Assembly: GCA_036394995.1 (NCBI GenBank)
Contig: DASWED010000035.1
Location: 15,097 to 79,096 of the forward strand
Direction of reading: 5' to 3'
DNA from: DASWED01 sp036394995
Lineage (GTDB): Bacteria > Actinomycetota > UBA4738 > JACQTL01
Length of the DNA: 64,000 nucleotides
Numbering within the stretch: position 1 is the stretch's first letter; each line of letters begins with the position of its first letter. The position numbers and the translations under genes are program-made. Shown here piece after piece: positions 49,903-58,792 of the stretch. Below the pieces are notes generated by a model. It saw only the letters and a program-made list of their open reading frames with translations, ran no database searches and was not told the origin of the DNA.

Positions 49903-49912
49903 CCACCTCCTT

Positions 49913-50150
49913 CTCTCTCCGATCGACTATCGACCTGTCTTCGCGGCATCCCTCCACCCCTCTGTCGAGGCACGAGTGCGCGCACGCGCATCAACCTCGA
50001 GTTCAGGGGAAGGGTCGGCAGGATAGCCGCGAAGTCGCCAATGCTACCGGCGGGTAGGCCCCGGTGACAACCGAACCGTTGTGATGGAAATGCGGAATCG
50101 ATGTTGCGAGGACGTTGCGTCCGGGACCGGCCCGCCGACCACGGCCCGAG
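49913..50150. other. Regulatory gap between RlpA and IspH genes
   Basis: About 240 bases without a supported gene. It should hold the leftward RlpA promoter and 5' UTR. I looked for the conserved blocks of the ydaO c-di-AMP riboswitch that often precedes cell-wall hydrolases in actinobacteria and did not see them. Confidence 0.4.
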
Positions 50151-50162
50151 TACCATGGAGGC

Positions 50163-51110
50163 GTGATCGAGAAGGTGCTGCTGGCGGCCCCCCGCGGCTA
50201 CTGCGCGGGTGTGGACCGTGCGGTCGAGACCGTGGAGGAGGCCCTGGCCTCCCGCGGCGCGCCGGTGTACGTCCGCAAACAGATCGTCCACAACCTCCAC
50301 GTGGTCCGCGACCTCGAGCGCAAGGGCGCGGTGTTCGTCGACGACGAGTCGGAGGTCCCGGAGGGCGCGCTGGTGGTGCTGTCGGCCCACGGCGTGGCCC
50401 CCGAGGTCTACGAGAACGCGGCGGGCCGTTCGCTGTCGGTCATCGACGCGACCTGTCCCCTGGTGACGAAGGTCCACCTGGAGGCCCGGCGGTTCGCGCG
50501 GGAGGGACTGACCGTCATCCTCATCGGCCACGAAGGACACGAGGAGGTCGTGGGGACGAGCGGCCAGGCCCCCGAGCGGGTCATCCTGGTGGGCTCGCCG
50601 GACGAGGCCCGGACCGTCGAGGTCCCCGACCCGTCGAACGTGTCCTATCTGACCCAGACCACCCTCTCCGTGGACGAGACGAACGAGATCATCGCGGTGC
50701 TCCGGCAGCGCTTCCCGGACATCCAGGCTCCGCCCAAGGACGACATCTGCTACGCCACCCAGAACCGGCAGGACGCGGTGAAGGTCCTGGCCCGCCGGGC
50801 CGACGTGGTGCTGGTCATCGGCTCGGTGAACTCGTCGAATTCGAACCGGCTGGCCGAGGTGGCCCGGGAGGCCGGGACGCCCGCGTACCTGGTCGACGAC
50901 GAGACCGAGGTCCGGCCGGAATGGCTGGCGGGAGCCCGGGTGGTGGGGGTTACGAGCGGCGCCTCGGCGCCGGAGTGGCTGGTGGAGCGGATGGTGGAGT
51001 TCCTGCGCGGGCAGGGGGCCACGGAGGTCGAGGAGCTCCGCCTGGTGGACGAGAACGTCCGGTTCTCGAAGCCGGCCGGCCTCCGGCGCCTAGAGGCCAT
51101 GCCGCGATAG
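50163..51110 (+). CDS. ispH: 4-hydroxy-3-methylbut-2-enyl diphosphate reductase IspH
   Basis: Last step of the non-mevalonate isoprenoid pathway. 315 residues. Three Fe-S cysteines are in PRGYCAGVDRAVET, VIDATCPLVTKVH and DDICYATQNRQDAV; HNLHVV and SAHGVAPEVY carry active-site His residues. GTG start; TACCAT at 50151-50156 ends 6 bases upstream (leaderless). Confidence 0.96.
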   Translation: MIEKVLLAAPRGYCAGVDRAVETVEEALASRGAPVYVRKQIVHNLHVVRDLERKGAVFVDDESEVPEGALVVLSAHGVAPEVYENAAGRSLSVIDATCPLVTKVHLEARRFAREGLTVILIGHEGHEEVVGTSGQAPERVILVGSPDEARTVEVPDPSNVSYLTQTTLSVDETNEIIAVLRQRFPDIQAPPKDDICYATQNRQDAVKVLARRADVVLVIGSVNSSNSNRLAEVAREAGTPAYLVDDETEVRPEWLAGARVVGVTSGASAPEWLVERMVEFLRGQGATEVEELRLVDENVRFSKPAGLRRLEAMPR

Positions 51111-51183
51111 TCGGCCGGGGTGCTTGCTCCGGCTGCCGGGAACGGAAGAATGCTCCCGTGCACCCCACGTCCTGGCCCGCTCC

Positions 51184-52035
51184 TTGACGGTCGACCTCGG
51201 CGGTTGCCTGGCCAAGGTCCAGTTGGCGCACGCCGAACTCCAGGCATTCCAGACCGATCACCTGATGGTCTGCAAGACGGACCCCGTTCGCCTGCGGACG
51301 GAGCCCGAGCGCGCACCGTACCGCTACCTGTTCACGGCCGAGCACGTCCCGCGGCTCCCGCATCGCCTGGGCGTGCGGCTGGGCAACGTGGTCCACGGGC
51401 TGCGGTCGGCCCTCGACCACCTGGCCTGGCAGGTCGCGCTCTTCGACGGTCGGGGGACGAGGCCCGGTCCGGCCACCCGGTTCCCGATCGAGGAGTCGCC
51501 CGAGGCGTTCCATTCGGACTGGACGCCGATCGCCGATCTCGCGCCGGAGCACCGGGCCCTCGTCGAGGCCGACCAGCCGTTCCGGCGAACGGACCCGCAG
51601 GGGGACGATCCGCTGGCCGCCCTGGAGCGCCTGAGCCTCCGCGAACGCACCGAGGTCCCGATGCCCCTCGTGAGCTCGAACCTGATGGTCACGCCGCAGC
51701 TCGTCCTGCGCGATCCGGACCTCGAGGTCACAGACCTCGAATGGATGTCCCGGCCCGGCCGCCTGCTCGTCGGGGCCACGCTGTGCCGGTTCACCGTGTC
51801 CCGGCCGATGGCCGACGGGGCCGCCCTCGGCGTACGGGGGATCGTCGTCCCCGGCACCACCCTCGACGGGACCACCGACGCGGTCGGACAGGTGACCGCG
51901 ATCGGCGCGCGGGTGGTCCAGGTGCTCGAGGAGTGGGAGTCCAGGCTCACGCCGGGCCGCACCTCGGACTGGCCGGTGTTCGACGCCACTCGTTCTGTCT
52001 TCCCGGCCGGCGCCATCCCGTTCATGGCTTCCTGA
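51184..52035 (+). CDS. Uncharacterised protein with LRSALDHLAWQ motif
   Basis: 283 residues. Family with a conserved N-terminal helix pair including LGNVVHGLRSALDHLAWQVAL, found in many soil bacteria and without known function. The second half is beta-rich (RLLVGATLCRFTVSRPM). TTG at 51184 is preferred since codon bias starts there; a TTG at 51124 is in frame upstream. No signal peptide. Confidence 0.7.
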   Translation: MTVDLGGCLAKVQLAHAELQAFQTDHLMVCKTDPVRLRTEPERAPYRYLFTAEHVPRLPHRLGVRLGNVVHGLRSALDHLAWQVALFDGRGTRPGPATRFPIEESPEAFHSDWTPIADLAPEHRALVEADQPFRRTDPQGDDPLAALERLSLRERTEVPMPLVSSNLMVTPQLVLRDPDLEVTDLEWMSRPGRLLVGATLCRFTVSRPMADGAALGVRGIVVPGTTLDGTTDAVGQVTAIGARVVQVLEEWESRLTPGRTSDWPVFDATRSVFPAGAIPFMAS

Positions 52036-52140
52036 CGGGTCCAGGTGGGCCCCGTGCGTCAAGTGGATGCGCGGGGCGTTGGGCCCACCCGGCGCCCGAC
52101 CACCCGCGCCAGCCAACCTCAGCCCAACCCAACCCGACGA

Positions 52141-53313
52141 TCAGACCCCCTTGTAATTGACGACCTGCCGCAGCGAGTGTTTGATCTCGACGAGGTCGGC
52201 CTGGTCGGCCATGACCTGTTCGATGTCCTTGTACGCCCCGGGGGCCTCGTCGATGAGGCGCTCGCCGCTCGCGCGGAGCCACACTCGGCCCTCCATGGCC
52301 CTCGAGAGGTCGTCCAGCGTGATCTGCCTGCGCGCGGCCCGTCGGGACATCCTGCGTCCGGCGCCGTGCGCGCACGAGTTGTACGAGAGCGGGTTCCCGA
52401 GGCCCCGGACGATGAACGTCTTCGCGCCCATGGAACCCGGGATCACGCCGCGGTCGCCCCGTTCGGCCCGAACCGCGCCCTTGCGGGTGATCCACAGGTC
52501 GCGGCCGTCGTGCCGTTCGCGGACGGCGAAGTTGTGGTGGCTGTTGATCCTGTCGACCTCGCGGCCGGTGCCGGCGTGCCGCAGTAGCTCGGCCACGGCG
52601 GCGTCCATCATGGCGGCGCGGTTGGCCAGGGCGTAGGCCTGGCTCCACAGCATGGCCCGGATGTACTCGTCGAACTCCGGGGTGCCCTCCAGGAAGTACG
52701 CCAGGTCGGGGTCCTCGAGGGGGGTCCCCTCCGCCTTCGCCAGCTTCCTCGCCCTCTCGATGTGTTTCGTGGCCAGCTGGTTCCCGATGCCCCGCGAGCC
52801 CGAGTGCAGCACCACCCACACTCGTGGCCGCTCGTCCACGCAGACCTCGAAGAAGTGGTTGCCGCTGCCCAGCGTGCCGAACTGGACCAGCACGGTCCGC
52901 TCCTGCTTGGCCGTGATGTCCACCGGGCACGGGTTCCGCGAGAGCCATCGCTCGGCCGCCGGCGAGACCCGCTCGTGCCACTTCCCCAGGCCGGCCGGCA
53001 TCACCTCCGACAGCCGTTCCAGGTATCGCTCCAGGTCGTCGGGGAGCTCGGACTCGTCGAGCGAGGTCTCCACGGCGATCATCCCGCACCCGATGTCGAC
53101 TCCCACAGCCGACGGGATCACCGCGCCCTGGGTGGGGATCACGGACCCGATCGTCGCCCCGATGCCGAGGTGGGCGTCCGGCATCAGCGCGACGTGCGTC
53201 GGCACGATCGGGAGCCGCGCGGCCTTTCGGGCCTGTTCGATCGTGACGTCCTCGAGCGTCGAGGCCCACGCCAGGAGCTTTTCGTCCAGCCGGACGGGCA
53301 TCCCGGAGGTCAT
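52141..53313 (-). CDS. rtcB: RtcB family RNA ligase
   Basis: 390 residues. Joins RNA 2',3'-cyclic phosphate or 3'-phosphate ends to 5'-OH using GTP and Mn2+. Seen: MPDAHLGIGATIGSVIP, GVDIGCGMIAVE with metal-binding Asp and Cys, LGSGNHFFEV, VVLHSGSRGIGNQ, and SYNSCAHGAGRRMSR holding the guanylylated His. No archease or RtcA gene adjacent. Minus-strand TACGGT (53320-53325) ends 6 bases before the ATG. Confidence 0.95.
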   Translation of the reverse strand: MTSGMPVRLDEKLLAWASTLEDVTIEQARKAARLPIVPTHVALMPDAHLGIGATIGSVIPTQGAVIPSAVGVDIGCGMIAVETSLDESELPDDLERYLERLSEVMPAGLGKWHERVSPAAERWLSRNPCPVDITAKQERTVLVQFGTLGSGNHFFEVCVDERPRVWVVLHSGSRGIGNQLATKHIERARKLAKAEGTPLEDPDLAYFLEGTPEFDEYIRAMLWSQAYALANRAAMMDAAVAELLRHAGTGREVDRINSHHNFAVRERHDGRDLWITRKGAVRAERGDRGVIPGSMGAKTFIVRGLGNPLSYNSCAHGAGRRMSRRAARRQITLDDLSRAMEGRVWLRASGERLIDEAPGAYKDIEQVMADQADLVEIKHSLRQVVNYKGV

Positions 53314-53344
53314 GCCCCAACCGTACTCCGCGAAGGGATCGGCG

Positions 53345-54547
53345 CTACTGGCCGGCCGAGGCCCGCGCCGGGGCGGCGCACAGCGCGGCGAGCTCCTCGG
53401 CGCCGTCCTCCGGGCCCACCGAGATCACGCGGTCCCCGGCATGGAGCTCGAACCGCGCCCTGGGCCGGTACACCCAGCGCCGGCCCCGCTGCACGGCCAG
53501 CACGAACATGCCGGTCTCGGTCTCCAACTGGAGCTCACGGAGCGAGCGGCCGTCGGCGGCCGAGCCGGGCTCGACCACCACCTCGCTGGCGATCTCCTCG
53601 GCCTCCTCCAGCGCCAGCGCGATCACCGGGTGGAGCTCCTCGCCGTGCTCGACCATCCACGTCATGTCGCGGGCGGCGTCGAAGATGCTCTCGCTGGCGT
53701 ACGCCAGCCGGAGCAGCCCCCGGAGCTCGTCGGGCTTGCGGGCCTCGGGCGCGGCCCTCAGGACCCACGATTCCAGCTCGTCGTGCAGCGTGTCGCTGCG
53801 GACCTCCAGGGTGGCCACCTCCGCGGCCAGCGCCGGGTCGTTGAACAGGAGCGACGAGTACGCCAGGCCCACCGCCACCTCCGCCGAGTTCTTCATCTCC
53901 ACCAGGATGTCCACGGCCCGGTCGAGCTCCGTGAGCGCGGGGAACTCCCGCTCCGGGGCCACCGGCAGTGGCGGGGCCCCGACGATCTCACGCAGGAGGT
54001 TCGTGGCCTCCTCCGGGCCCTGGAACACCAGGACGTCGCCCCCGGACAGCACGGTGGCCGGGCCCGGATCGAACTCCCACTCGGCGCCACGGCGCACCGC
54101 GAGGAGCCACACCCCGATCTCGCTGGGCAGCATGAGGTCCCGCAGGGTTCGCCCGACCGCCTCCGCGCCTTCCCGGACCTTCACCCGGCCGGTCATCTCG
54201 TCGGCGTGACGGAGGTCGGGCCGAAGCTCGTCGGGGATGCCCAGCTTGGCCTGTACCACCCGGGCGATGTCGCTCGCCGCGTCGCCGATCTTCTCGATGG
54301 CGGCGGCGATGTGCAGGACGCCGGCCATGGCCTCGGCGTCCTCGGGGGACCGGGCGGCCAGCATGGCCACCTCGCGGAGGCGCCGGAGCGAGGCGTCCAT
54401 GCGCTCCTCCAGCTTCTCGACCTCCTCGGCCAGGTTCTCCTCGTTGAAGAACACGGCCGCGTAAGCGAGGTCCACCATGAGCTCGGAGGCGTCCTTCGCC
54501 TCCACGAGCAGATCCTTGACGTTCTTGGGATGTTCGCCGTCAGCCAT
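53345..54547 (-). CDS. Tandem PhoU / TrkA-C domain protein
   Basis: 400 residues in two similar halves. Each has a PhoU-like helical bundle (KDASELMVDLAYAAVFFNEE and KNSAEVAVGLAYSSLLFNDP) followed by a TrkA-C (RCK_C) beta domain (TLRDLMLPSEIGVWLLAVRR and SLRELQLETETGMFVLAVQR). Such proteins regulate cation transporters; its MgtE-type neighbour upstream suggests control of Mg2+ transport. ATG overlaps the end of an MgtE remnant. Confidence 0.9.
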   Translation of the reverse strand: MADGEHPKNVKDLLVEAKDASELMVDLAYAAVFFNEENLAEEVEKLEERMDASLRRLREVAMLAARSPEDAEAMAGVLHIAAAIEKIGDAASDIARVVQAKLGIPDELRPDLRHADEMTGRVKVREGAEAVGRTLRDLMLPSEIGVWLLAVRRGAEWEFDPGPATVLSGGDVLVFQGPEEATNLLREIVGAPPLPVAPEREFPALTELDRAVDILVEMKNSAEVAVGLAYSSLLFNDPALAAEVATLEVRSDTLHDELESWVLRAAPEARKPDELRGLLRLAYASESIFDAARDMTWMVEHGEELHPVIALALEEAEEIASEVVVEPGSAADGRSLRELQLETETGMFVLAVQRGRRWVYRPRARFELHAGDRVISVGPEDGAEELAALCAAPARASAGQ

Positions 54548-54635
54548 GAGTCGAGACCCCGAATACTGACAGAACCGCGAGGAAGGTGACGTCGTGATGC
54601 CCCCGGTGACGATCGTTCCCCCGATCACCACCCCC
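54540..54635 (-). pseudogene. Remnant of an MgtE-type gene 3' end
   Basis: Minus-strand sequence reads AGVVIGGTIVTGG (near 54600-54635) and, after a frame change, TFLAVLSVFGVSTHG* ending at 54540. These align with GVMIGGTLLTGIV and SFLLVLSLFGVAVHA*, the last segments of the intact MgtE protein just upstream. About 50 residues between the two blocks are missing. It is a deleted copy of an mgtE-like gene between mgtE and its PhoU-TrkA_C partner. Confidence 0.7.
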
Positions 54636-54756
54636 GCACGCCGGGGAACGCGGTGAACCGCTCGATCCTGTGTTCCACGACAAGTGGCGCCAGACGCTGC
54701 GGACGGGGCGATGCGGCGAGAACCGCACCACGGCACTCTTCGTCGGGCGGGTGCGG

Positions 54757-55998
54757 TCAGGCATGGACGGCCACCCCGAACAACGACAGCACCAGTAGGA
54801 ACGAGATCACCCCCACCAGGTCCATCGAGCTGGTGATGAGCGGAACCCCCGTGTTGTCCGGGTCGAATCCGAACCGCACCGTGAGGATGGCCACGTAGTA
54901 CGCCACCACCACGGCCATGAGCGTCGCGACGATGCCCGTCAACAGGGTCCCCCCGATCATCACCCCGACGCCCGGGTGGGCCTTGCCGGCCAGGACGCTG
55001 AACCCCAGGCCGCCCGCACCCACGGCCGTGAACACCACCAGCGCGAACCCGATCACCAGCGAGGCGTCGAGGAGTGCCGCCGGCTCCGGCCGCCGCCGGG
55101 GCGAGATCACGCCGAGCTGGAGCTTCGAGGTGAGCCGCGAGGAGAGGATCCCGCCCAGGGCGCCGGCGTTCGAGACCAGCGGCGGGACCAGCACCAGGAG
55201 GCCGGGGAACGCCACGAACCTGGCCAGATGGGCCTCCAGGAACGTCCCGGCCAGGATGTCGAGGATCGGGGCCAGCAGGATCATGGGGATGCTCTCGACG
55301 ATCACCCGCCGGGCCAGGGGCAGGTCCGTGCGCGCCGACCGGGCCACGGCGACGAGCGAGAGGACGATCGAGACGACCGCCACCGACGCGGACAGCCACC
55401 GGACGTTCGTCAGGAACGTGGCCAGGTACAGCGCGGGGACCGTGATCATGTCGCCGGCCGCCGTGATGAGGGGGGTCCCCACCGCGTCGAGGTCGTAGCC
55501 GTTGCGATAGGAGCGCACCGACAGCGCGATCGTGAATCCCAGGATCACCGCCGAGGACAGGACCGCGCCGCCGAACGAGATCGTGATGAGGTCGAACAGT
55601 GGGATGGCCTTCAGGCCGAACGCGATGGCGGACCCCTTGGCCAGCAGCGCGAGGTACAGGGAGACGGTGAACGTGAGGACGACTGCCGCGAACACGTTCT
55701 GATACAGGATCCCGGTGCGCTCCCGGGTGACCTCGAACAGCCCGGCGTGGGTGCTGGTTCCCAGCCGGGCCCCCATCGCACCGAAGATCACGCCCCGCAT
55801 CCCGACCGCGGCCGGGATCAGGATGATCAGGCCGGGCAGGTCCTCCAGCGTGTGGGAGATCGAGCCGAGCGCTATGCCGGCGACGAACGCGGCGACGGTG
55901 CCGAGCAGGAGCGCGACGGTGCCCTGGCGGAGCGTCCGGCGCTCCGCCCGCAGGTATCGCCAGATGCTCCTGGCGCGGCGGCGCGGCGCGATGGCCAT
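54757..55998 (-). CDS. MgtE/SLC41-type magnesium transporter, fused membrane domains
   Basis: 413 residues with about ten membrane segments forming two MgtE integral-membrane repeats: LIILIPAAVGMRGVIFGAMGARLGT in the first and LVLVPPLVSNAGALGGILSSRL in the second. The PhoU-TrkA_C protein downstream is the expected regulatory partner. No CBS or MgtE N-domain is present, as in SLC41-like members. ATG start behind a Arg-rich N-terminus. Confidence 0.9.
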   Translation of the reverse strand: MAIAPRRRARSIWRYLRAERRTLRQGTVALLLGTVAAFVAGIALGSISHTLEDLPGLIILIPAAVGMRGVIFGAMGARLGTSTHAGLFEVTRERTGILYQNVFAAVVLTFTVSLYLALLAKGSAIAFGLKAIPLFDLITISFGGAVLSSAVILGFTIALSVRSYRNGYDLDAVGTPLITAAGDMITVPALYLATFLTNVRWLSASVAVVSIVLSLVAVARSARTDLPLARRVIVESIPMILLAPILDILAGTFLEAHLARFVAFPGLLVLVPPLVSNAGALGGILSSRLTSKLQLGVISPRRRPEPAALLDASLVIGFALVVFTAVGAGGLGFSVLAGKAHPGVGVMIGGTLLTGIVATLMAVVVAYYVAILTVRFGFDPDNTGVPLITSSMDLVGVISFLLVLSLFGVAVHA

Positions 55999-56102
55999 AA
56001 GGGCACGCTCATCGGTCTCATGTGTGGTCGGTTGGCGGGCGCGGGAACGCCCGAAGAAGTATGCGCCGCAAGGCGGGGCCGGACAACCGTACGATGGGTC
56101 GA

Positions 56103-56384
56103 GTGATCGAGTTCACGGAGTGGGCGCTGGACATCCTCCGCCGCTCTCACGAGGCCGCGCGGCGCTTCAACCCGGATGCCACCGTGCGCGTGTTCCGCGA
56201 CGGCAGCGGCGTCCGGTTCACGCTCACGGACCGTCTGGAGCCGGGGGACCGAACCGTGGACGAGCACGGGTTCGTCCTGTTCGTCCAGGATGGGATCGAG
56301 GGCCTGATCGACGTGGTCGAACCGCACGATCAGCTGGTCCTGAAGCCGCCGGGCTCGGCCCCGAACCCACGCGAGCACCACTGA
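56103..56384 (+). CDS. HesB/IscA-like small protein lacking cluster cysteines
   Basis: 93 residues. The GVRFTLTDRLEPGDRTVDEHGFVLFVQDGIEGLIDVVE region follows the HesB/A-type carrier fold, but the three Fe-S cysteines of IscA are absent, so it is unlikely to carry a cluster. Actinobacterial relatives are common and uncharacterised. GTG start; TACGAT (56090-56095) ends 7 bases upstream. Confidence 0.7.
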   Translation: MIEFTEWALDILRRSHEAARRFNPDATVRVFRDGSGVRFTLTDRLEPGDRTVDEHGFVLFVQDGIEGLIDVVEPHDQLVLKPPGSAPNPREHH

Positions 56385-56400
56385 GCTTCAGGGACATCCG

Positions 56401-56697
56401 TCAGTAGCCGGCGTCCACCACCGAGGCGGCCTCGATGCGGTGGGCCAGCTCGATGTCCCTGGACGTGACCGAGTTCTCGTCCCAGGTGTGGAGGGCCACC
56501 CGGACCCGGTTGTAGTGGTTCTCCAGGTCAGGATGGTGGTTCAGCTCCTCGGCGGCGTCGGCCAGGCGGTCGATGAACGCGATGGCCTCCATGAACGTGG
56601 GGAACCGGTACTGCTTGAAGATCTCGCCCCGTTCGTACCGCCACCCGGGCAGATCCTCCAGGGCCCCGCGAACCTCGTCGTCGGAGAGCGCCGCCAT
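56401..56697 (-). CDS. phhB: Pterin-4a-carbinolamine dehydratase
   Basis: 98 residues. The catalytic motif AEELNHHPDLENHYNRVRVALHTWD and TSRDIELAHRIEA identify it. It dehydrates 4a-hydroxytetrahydropterin or acts as a transcription cofactor. No pterin hydroxylase is adjacent, but HPPD in the window belongs to the same Phe/Tyr pathway. Minus-strand TAGGCT (56705-56710) ends 7 bases before the ATG; divergent from the MerB-like gene. Confidence 0.93.
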   Translation of the reverse strand: MAALSDDEVRGALEDLPGWRYERGEIFKQYRFPTFMEAIAFIDRLADAAEELNHHPDLENHYNRVRVALHTWDENSVTSRDIELAHRIEAASVVDAGY

Positions 56698-56736
56698 CGA
56701 TGGGAGCCTACAGGCGAGGTAGTCTCTCGCGCTGCG

Positions 56737-57405
56737 ATGACCGGCCTCGAAGACGTTCGGCTCCACGTGATGCGAACGATCCTCGAACGGGGCGCGGCGC
56801 CGACGGCGCCGGAGGCCGCCGCTGCCTTGGGACTGACCGAGCGGGACGCCGCCGGCGCGTACCGGAGCCTCGCCGAGGCGCACGTCATCGTGCTCCGTCC
56901 CGGTTCGCTGGACGTGTGGATGGCCAACCCGCTCTCGGCCGTGCCCACCGCGCACGTGGCGGAGGTCGCGGGACGCTCGCACTTCGCGAACTGCATCTGG
57001 GACGTGCTCGGGACTGTGGCCATGCTCGGCGGGACCGGGGTGGCCCGCACGAGGTGTGGGGACTGCGACGAGCCGCTCGAGGTCCGCGTGGAGGGCGGCG
57101 CCGTCGCCGAGGCCACCGGGCGAACCGTGCACTTCGCGGTGCCGGCCGCACGGTGGTGGGAGGACATCGGCTTCACCTGAGCCACCATGCTGCTCTTCCG
57201 GTCGGAGGAGCACGTCGCGAGGTGGTGGCGGGACCGTGGGACCGAGCCCGGGGCGGTGTTCGACGTGGACCGCATGTGGGCCCTGGCCGACGCGTGGTAC
57301 CGCGACCGCCTCGACCCGGGGTTCCGGCGCCGGACGGCCCAGGAGGCCGAGGCGCTGTTCGCCGAGATCGGCCTCACCGGCGAGCGGTGGCGCCTCACGG
57401 GCTGA
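56737..57405 (+). CDS. MerB-like (alkylmercury lyase family) protein with in-frame TGA, candidate selenoprotein
   Basis: One frame of 222 residues if TGA at 57178-57180 (residue 148) is read through. N-terminal winged-helix-like part, then FANCIWDVLG with C86-x-x-D89, matching MerB Cys96 and Asp99. After the TGA the frame continues ATMLLFRSEEHVARWWRDRG, aligning with the MerB segment right after catalytic Cys159; spacing 86 to 148 (62) matches 96 to 159 (63). So TGA sits where the second catalytic Cys is expected. A hairpin at 57191-57212 (nine pairs, loop GGTC) begins 10 bases after the TGA. Selenocysteine, or a TGC/TGT-to-TGA mutation or read error, are the alternatives. TAGTCT (56720-56725) precedes the ATG. 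Confidence 0.8.
57181..57229 (+). promoter_or_regulatory. SECIS-like hairpin after the in-frame TGA
   Basis: Upper stem TGCTCTTCC (57191-57199) pairs with GGAGGAGCA (57204-57212) with one G-U; loop GGTC at 57200-57203, 19 bases after the TGA. A lower stem GCCACC (57181-57186) pairs with GGTGGC (57224-57229). Loop size, a G in the first two loop bases and the distance all fit the bacterial SECIS consensus. Codon constraint could produce it by chance. Confidence 0.5.
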
Positions 57406-57426
57406 CGGGGACCGCGGACCGCGACT

Positions 57427-58746
57427 TCAGGTCTCGCCGCCGGCCCGGTACCGCCAGAACTGCGGGACGGCCAGGCCCAGCAGGACCACGCCCGCCACGC
57501 ATGCCGCCCCGCCGGTCACCACCGAGACGAACGGGGTGAACGCCGCGGCGACCATTCCCGATTCGAAGTCGCCGAGCCTCGGACCGCCGGTGACCACCAG
57601 GATGTGGATGGCGGACAGCCGCCCCCGGAGCTGCTCCGGCACCGACAGCTGGAGGATCGACCCCCGGAACACCGCCGAGATGACGTCGGCCCCGCCCGCC
57701 GCCGCCAGGAAGACCAGCGCCACCACGAGGTTCGCGCCGGCCAGGCCGAACCCGATGATGCAGGCCCCCCAGATGGCCACCGCGATCAGCACCGCGCGCC
57801 CCTGGCGGCGGACCCGGCCCACCCAGCCCGCGGTGAGGGCGCCGGCCAGGGCCCCCACGGCGAGGGCCGACAGCAGCACCCCCACGATCTCCGGCCCCCC
57901 GCGGAACTGGGTCACGGCGAGGACGGGGAACAGCGCCCGGGGCATCCCGAAGATCATCGCCACGAGGTCCACCGTGAACGTCGATTGCAGGACCCGCCGG
58001 CCCCGGAGGTATCCGAACCCCTGTCCGATGGCCGCGATCCCGGTGACCGCGCGGGATTCCTCCGTGGGGGGCATGGGTCGCATGAGCAGGGCGGCCAGGA
58101 TCGTGGCCCCGTACGTGGCGACGTCGATGCCGTAGGCCCACGCCACGCCGGCCTGCCCCACGACGATCCCGCCCAGGGCCGGCCCCGCGATCATGGTTGC
58201 GTTCCACATGACCTGGTTCAGCGCGATGGCTCCCGGGAGCTGCTCGGCGGGGACCAGCCGGGGGGTCATGGCCGAACGCGTGGGCGAGGCGATCCCGGAG
58301 ATGCCGGCCGACAGCCCCGCCCCCACGTAGACGAGCGCCACCGGCGGATGGCCCAGCAGCGCGTTCACCATCAGCAGCGTGGAGGCACCGGCGAACGCGA
58401 CCTGCGTGATCAGCAGGAGCCTCCGCCGGTCCACCCGGTCCACGATCGATCCCCCCAGGACCGAGGACAGGATCAGCGGCACGAGCTCGGCCAGGCCCAC
58501 CAGCCCGAGGGCCGCCGCCGACTTCGTCAGGGCGAACACCTGGACCAGGACCGCCACCCGGGTCATCTGGTGGCCGGTCTCCGAGATCAGCTCGCCGGTC
58601 CACAGCAGCCGGTAGTCGCGATGCTCCCGGAGGGGCCGGATGTCGACGGCGAGCTCCCGAAGCGCGGTGCCGAGGCGCGCGGCGCGCGAGGCCGGCGGAG
58701 GGTGCTGCTCGTCGACGGGGTCGTCGGCGGCGTCCGCTCCCGGCAT
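57427..58746 (-). CDS. MFS transporter (EntS-like)
   Basis: 439 residues, about twelve membrane segments. Start REHRDYRLLWTGELISETGHQMTRVAVLVQVF and the loop GGSIVDRVDRRRLLL are typical of the DHA3/EntS-type family; MTPRLVPAEQLPGAIALNQ is another hallmark. Substrate unknown. Minus-strand TAGGCT (58755-58760) ends 8 bases before the ATG. Confidence 0.9.
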   Translation of the reverse strand: MPGADAADDPVDEQHPPPASRAARLGTALRELAVDIRPLREHRDYRLLWTGELISETGHQMTRVAVLVQVFALTKSAAALGLVGLAELVPLILSSVLGGSIVDRVDRRRLLLITQVAFAGASTLLMVNALLGHPPVALVYVGAGLSAGISGIASPTRSAMTPRLVPAEQLPGAIALNQVMWNATMIAGPALGGIVVGQAGVAWAYGIDVATYGATILAALLMRPMPPTEESRAVTGIAAIGQGFGYLRGRRVLQSTFTVDLVAMIFGMPRALFPVLAVTQFRGGPEIVGVLLSALAVGALAGALTAGWVGRVRRQGRAVLIAVAIWGACIIGFGLAGANLVVALVFLAAAGGADVISAVFRGSILQLSVPEQLRGRLSAIHILVVTGGPRLGDFESGMVAAAFTPFVSVVTGGAACVAGVVLLGLAVPQFWRYRAGGET

Positions 58747-58792
58747 GGGCTCCGAGCCTAATGGCTTCCGAGCACCCGGCGTCCCGCTCCGA

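Noticed and set aside
49838..50150. ydaO-type c-di-AMP riboswitch upstream of the RlpA gene
   Set aside because: The conserved AAGCCCG and CAGCTAACCTCG-like blocks are not found.
54548..54756. M-box magnesium riboswitch in the mgtE-phoU/trkA gap
   Set aside because: Conserved M-box blocks are not visible and the sequence is explained as an mgtE remnant.
57187..57405. Separate 72-residue gene starting at ATG 57187
   Set aside because: It lies in the same frame as the preceding MerB-like part, has no promoter or ribosome site of its own, and aligns with the MerB C-terminus.
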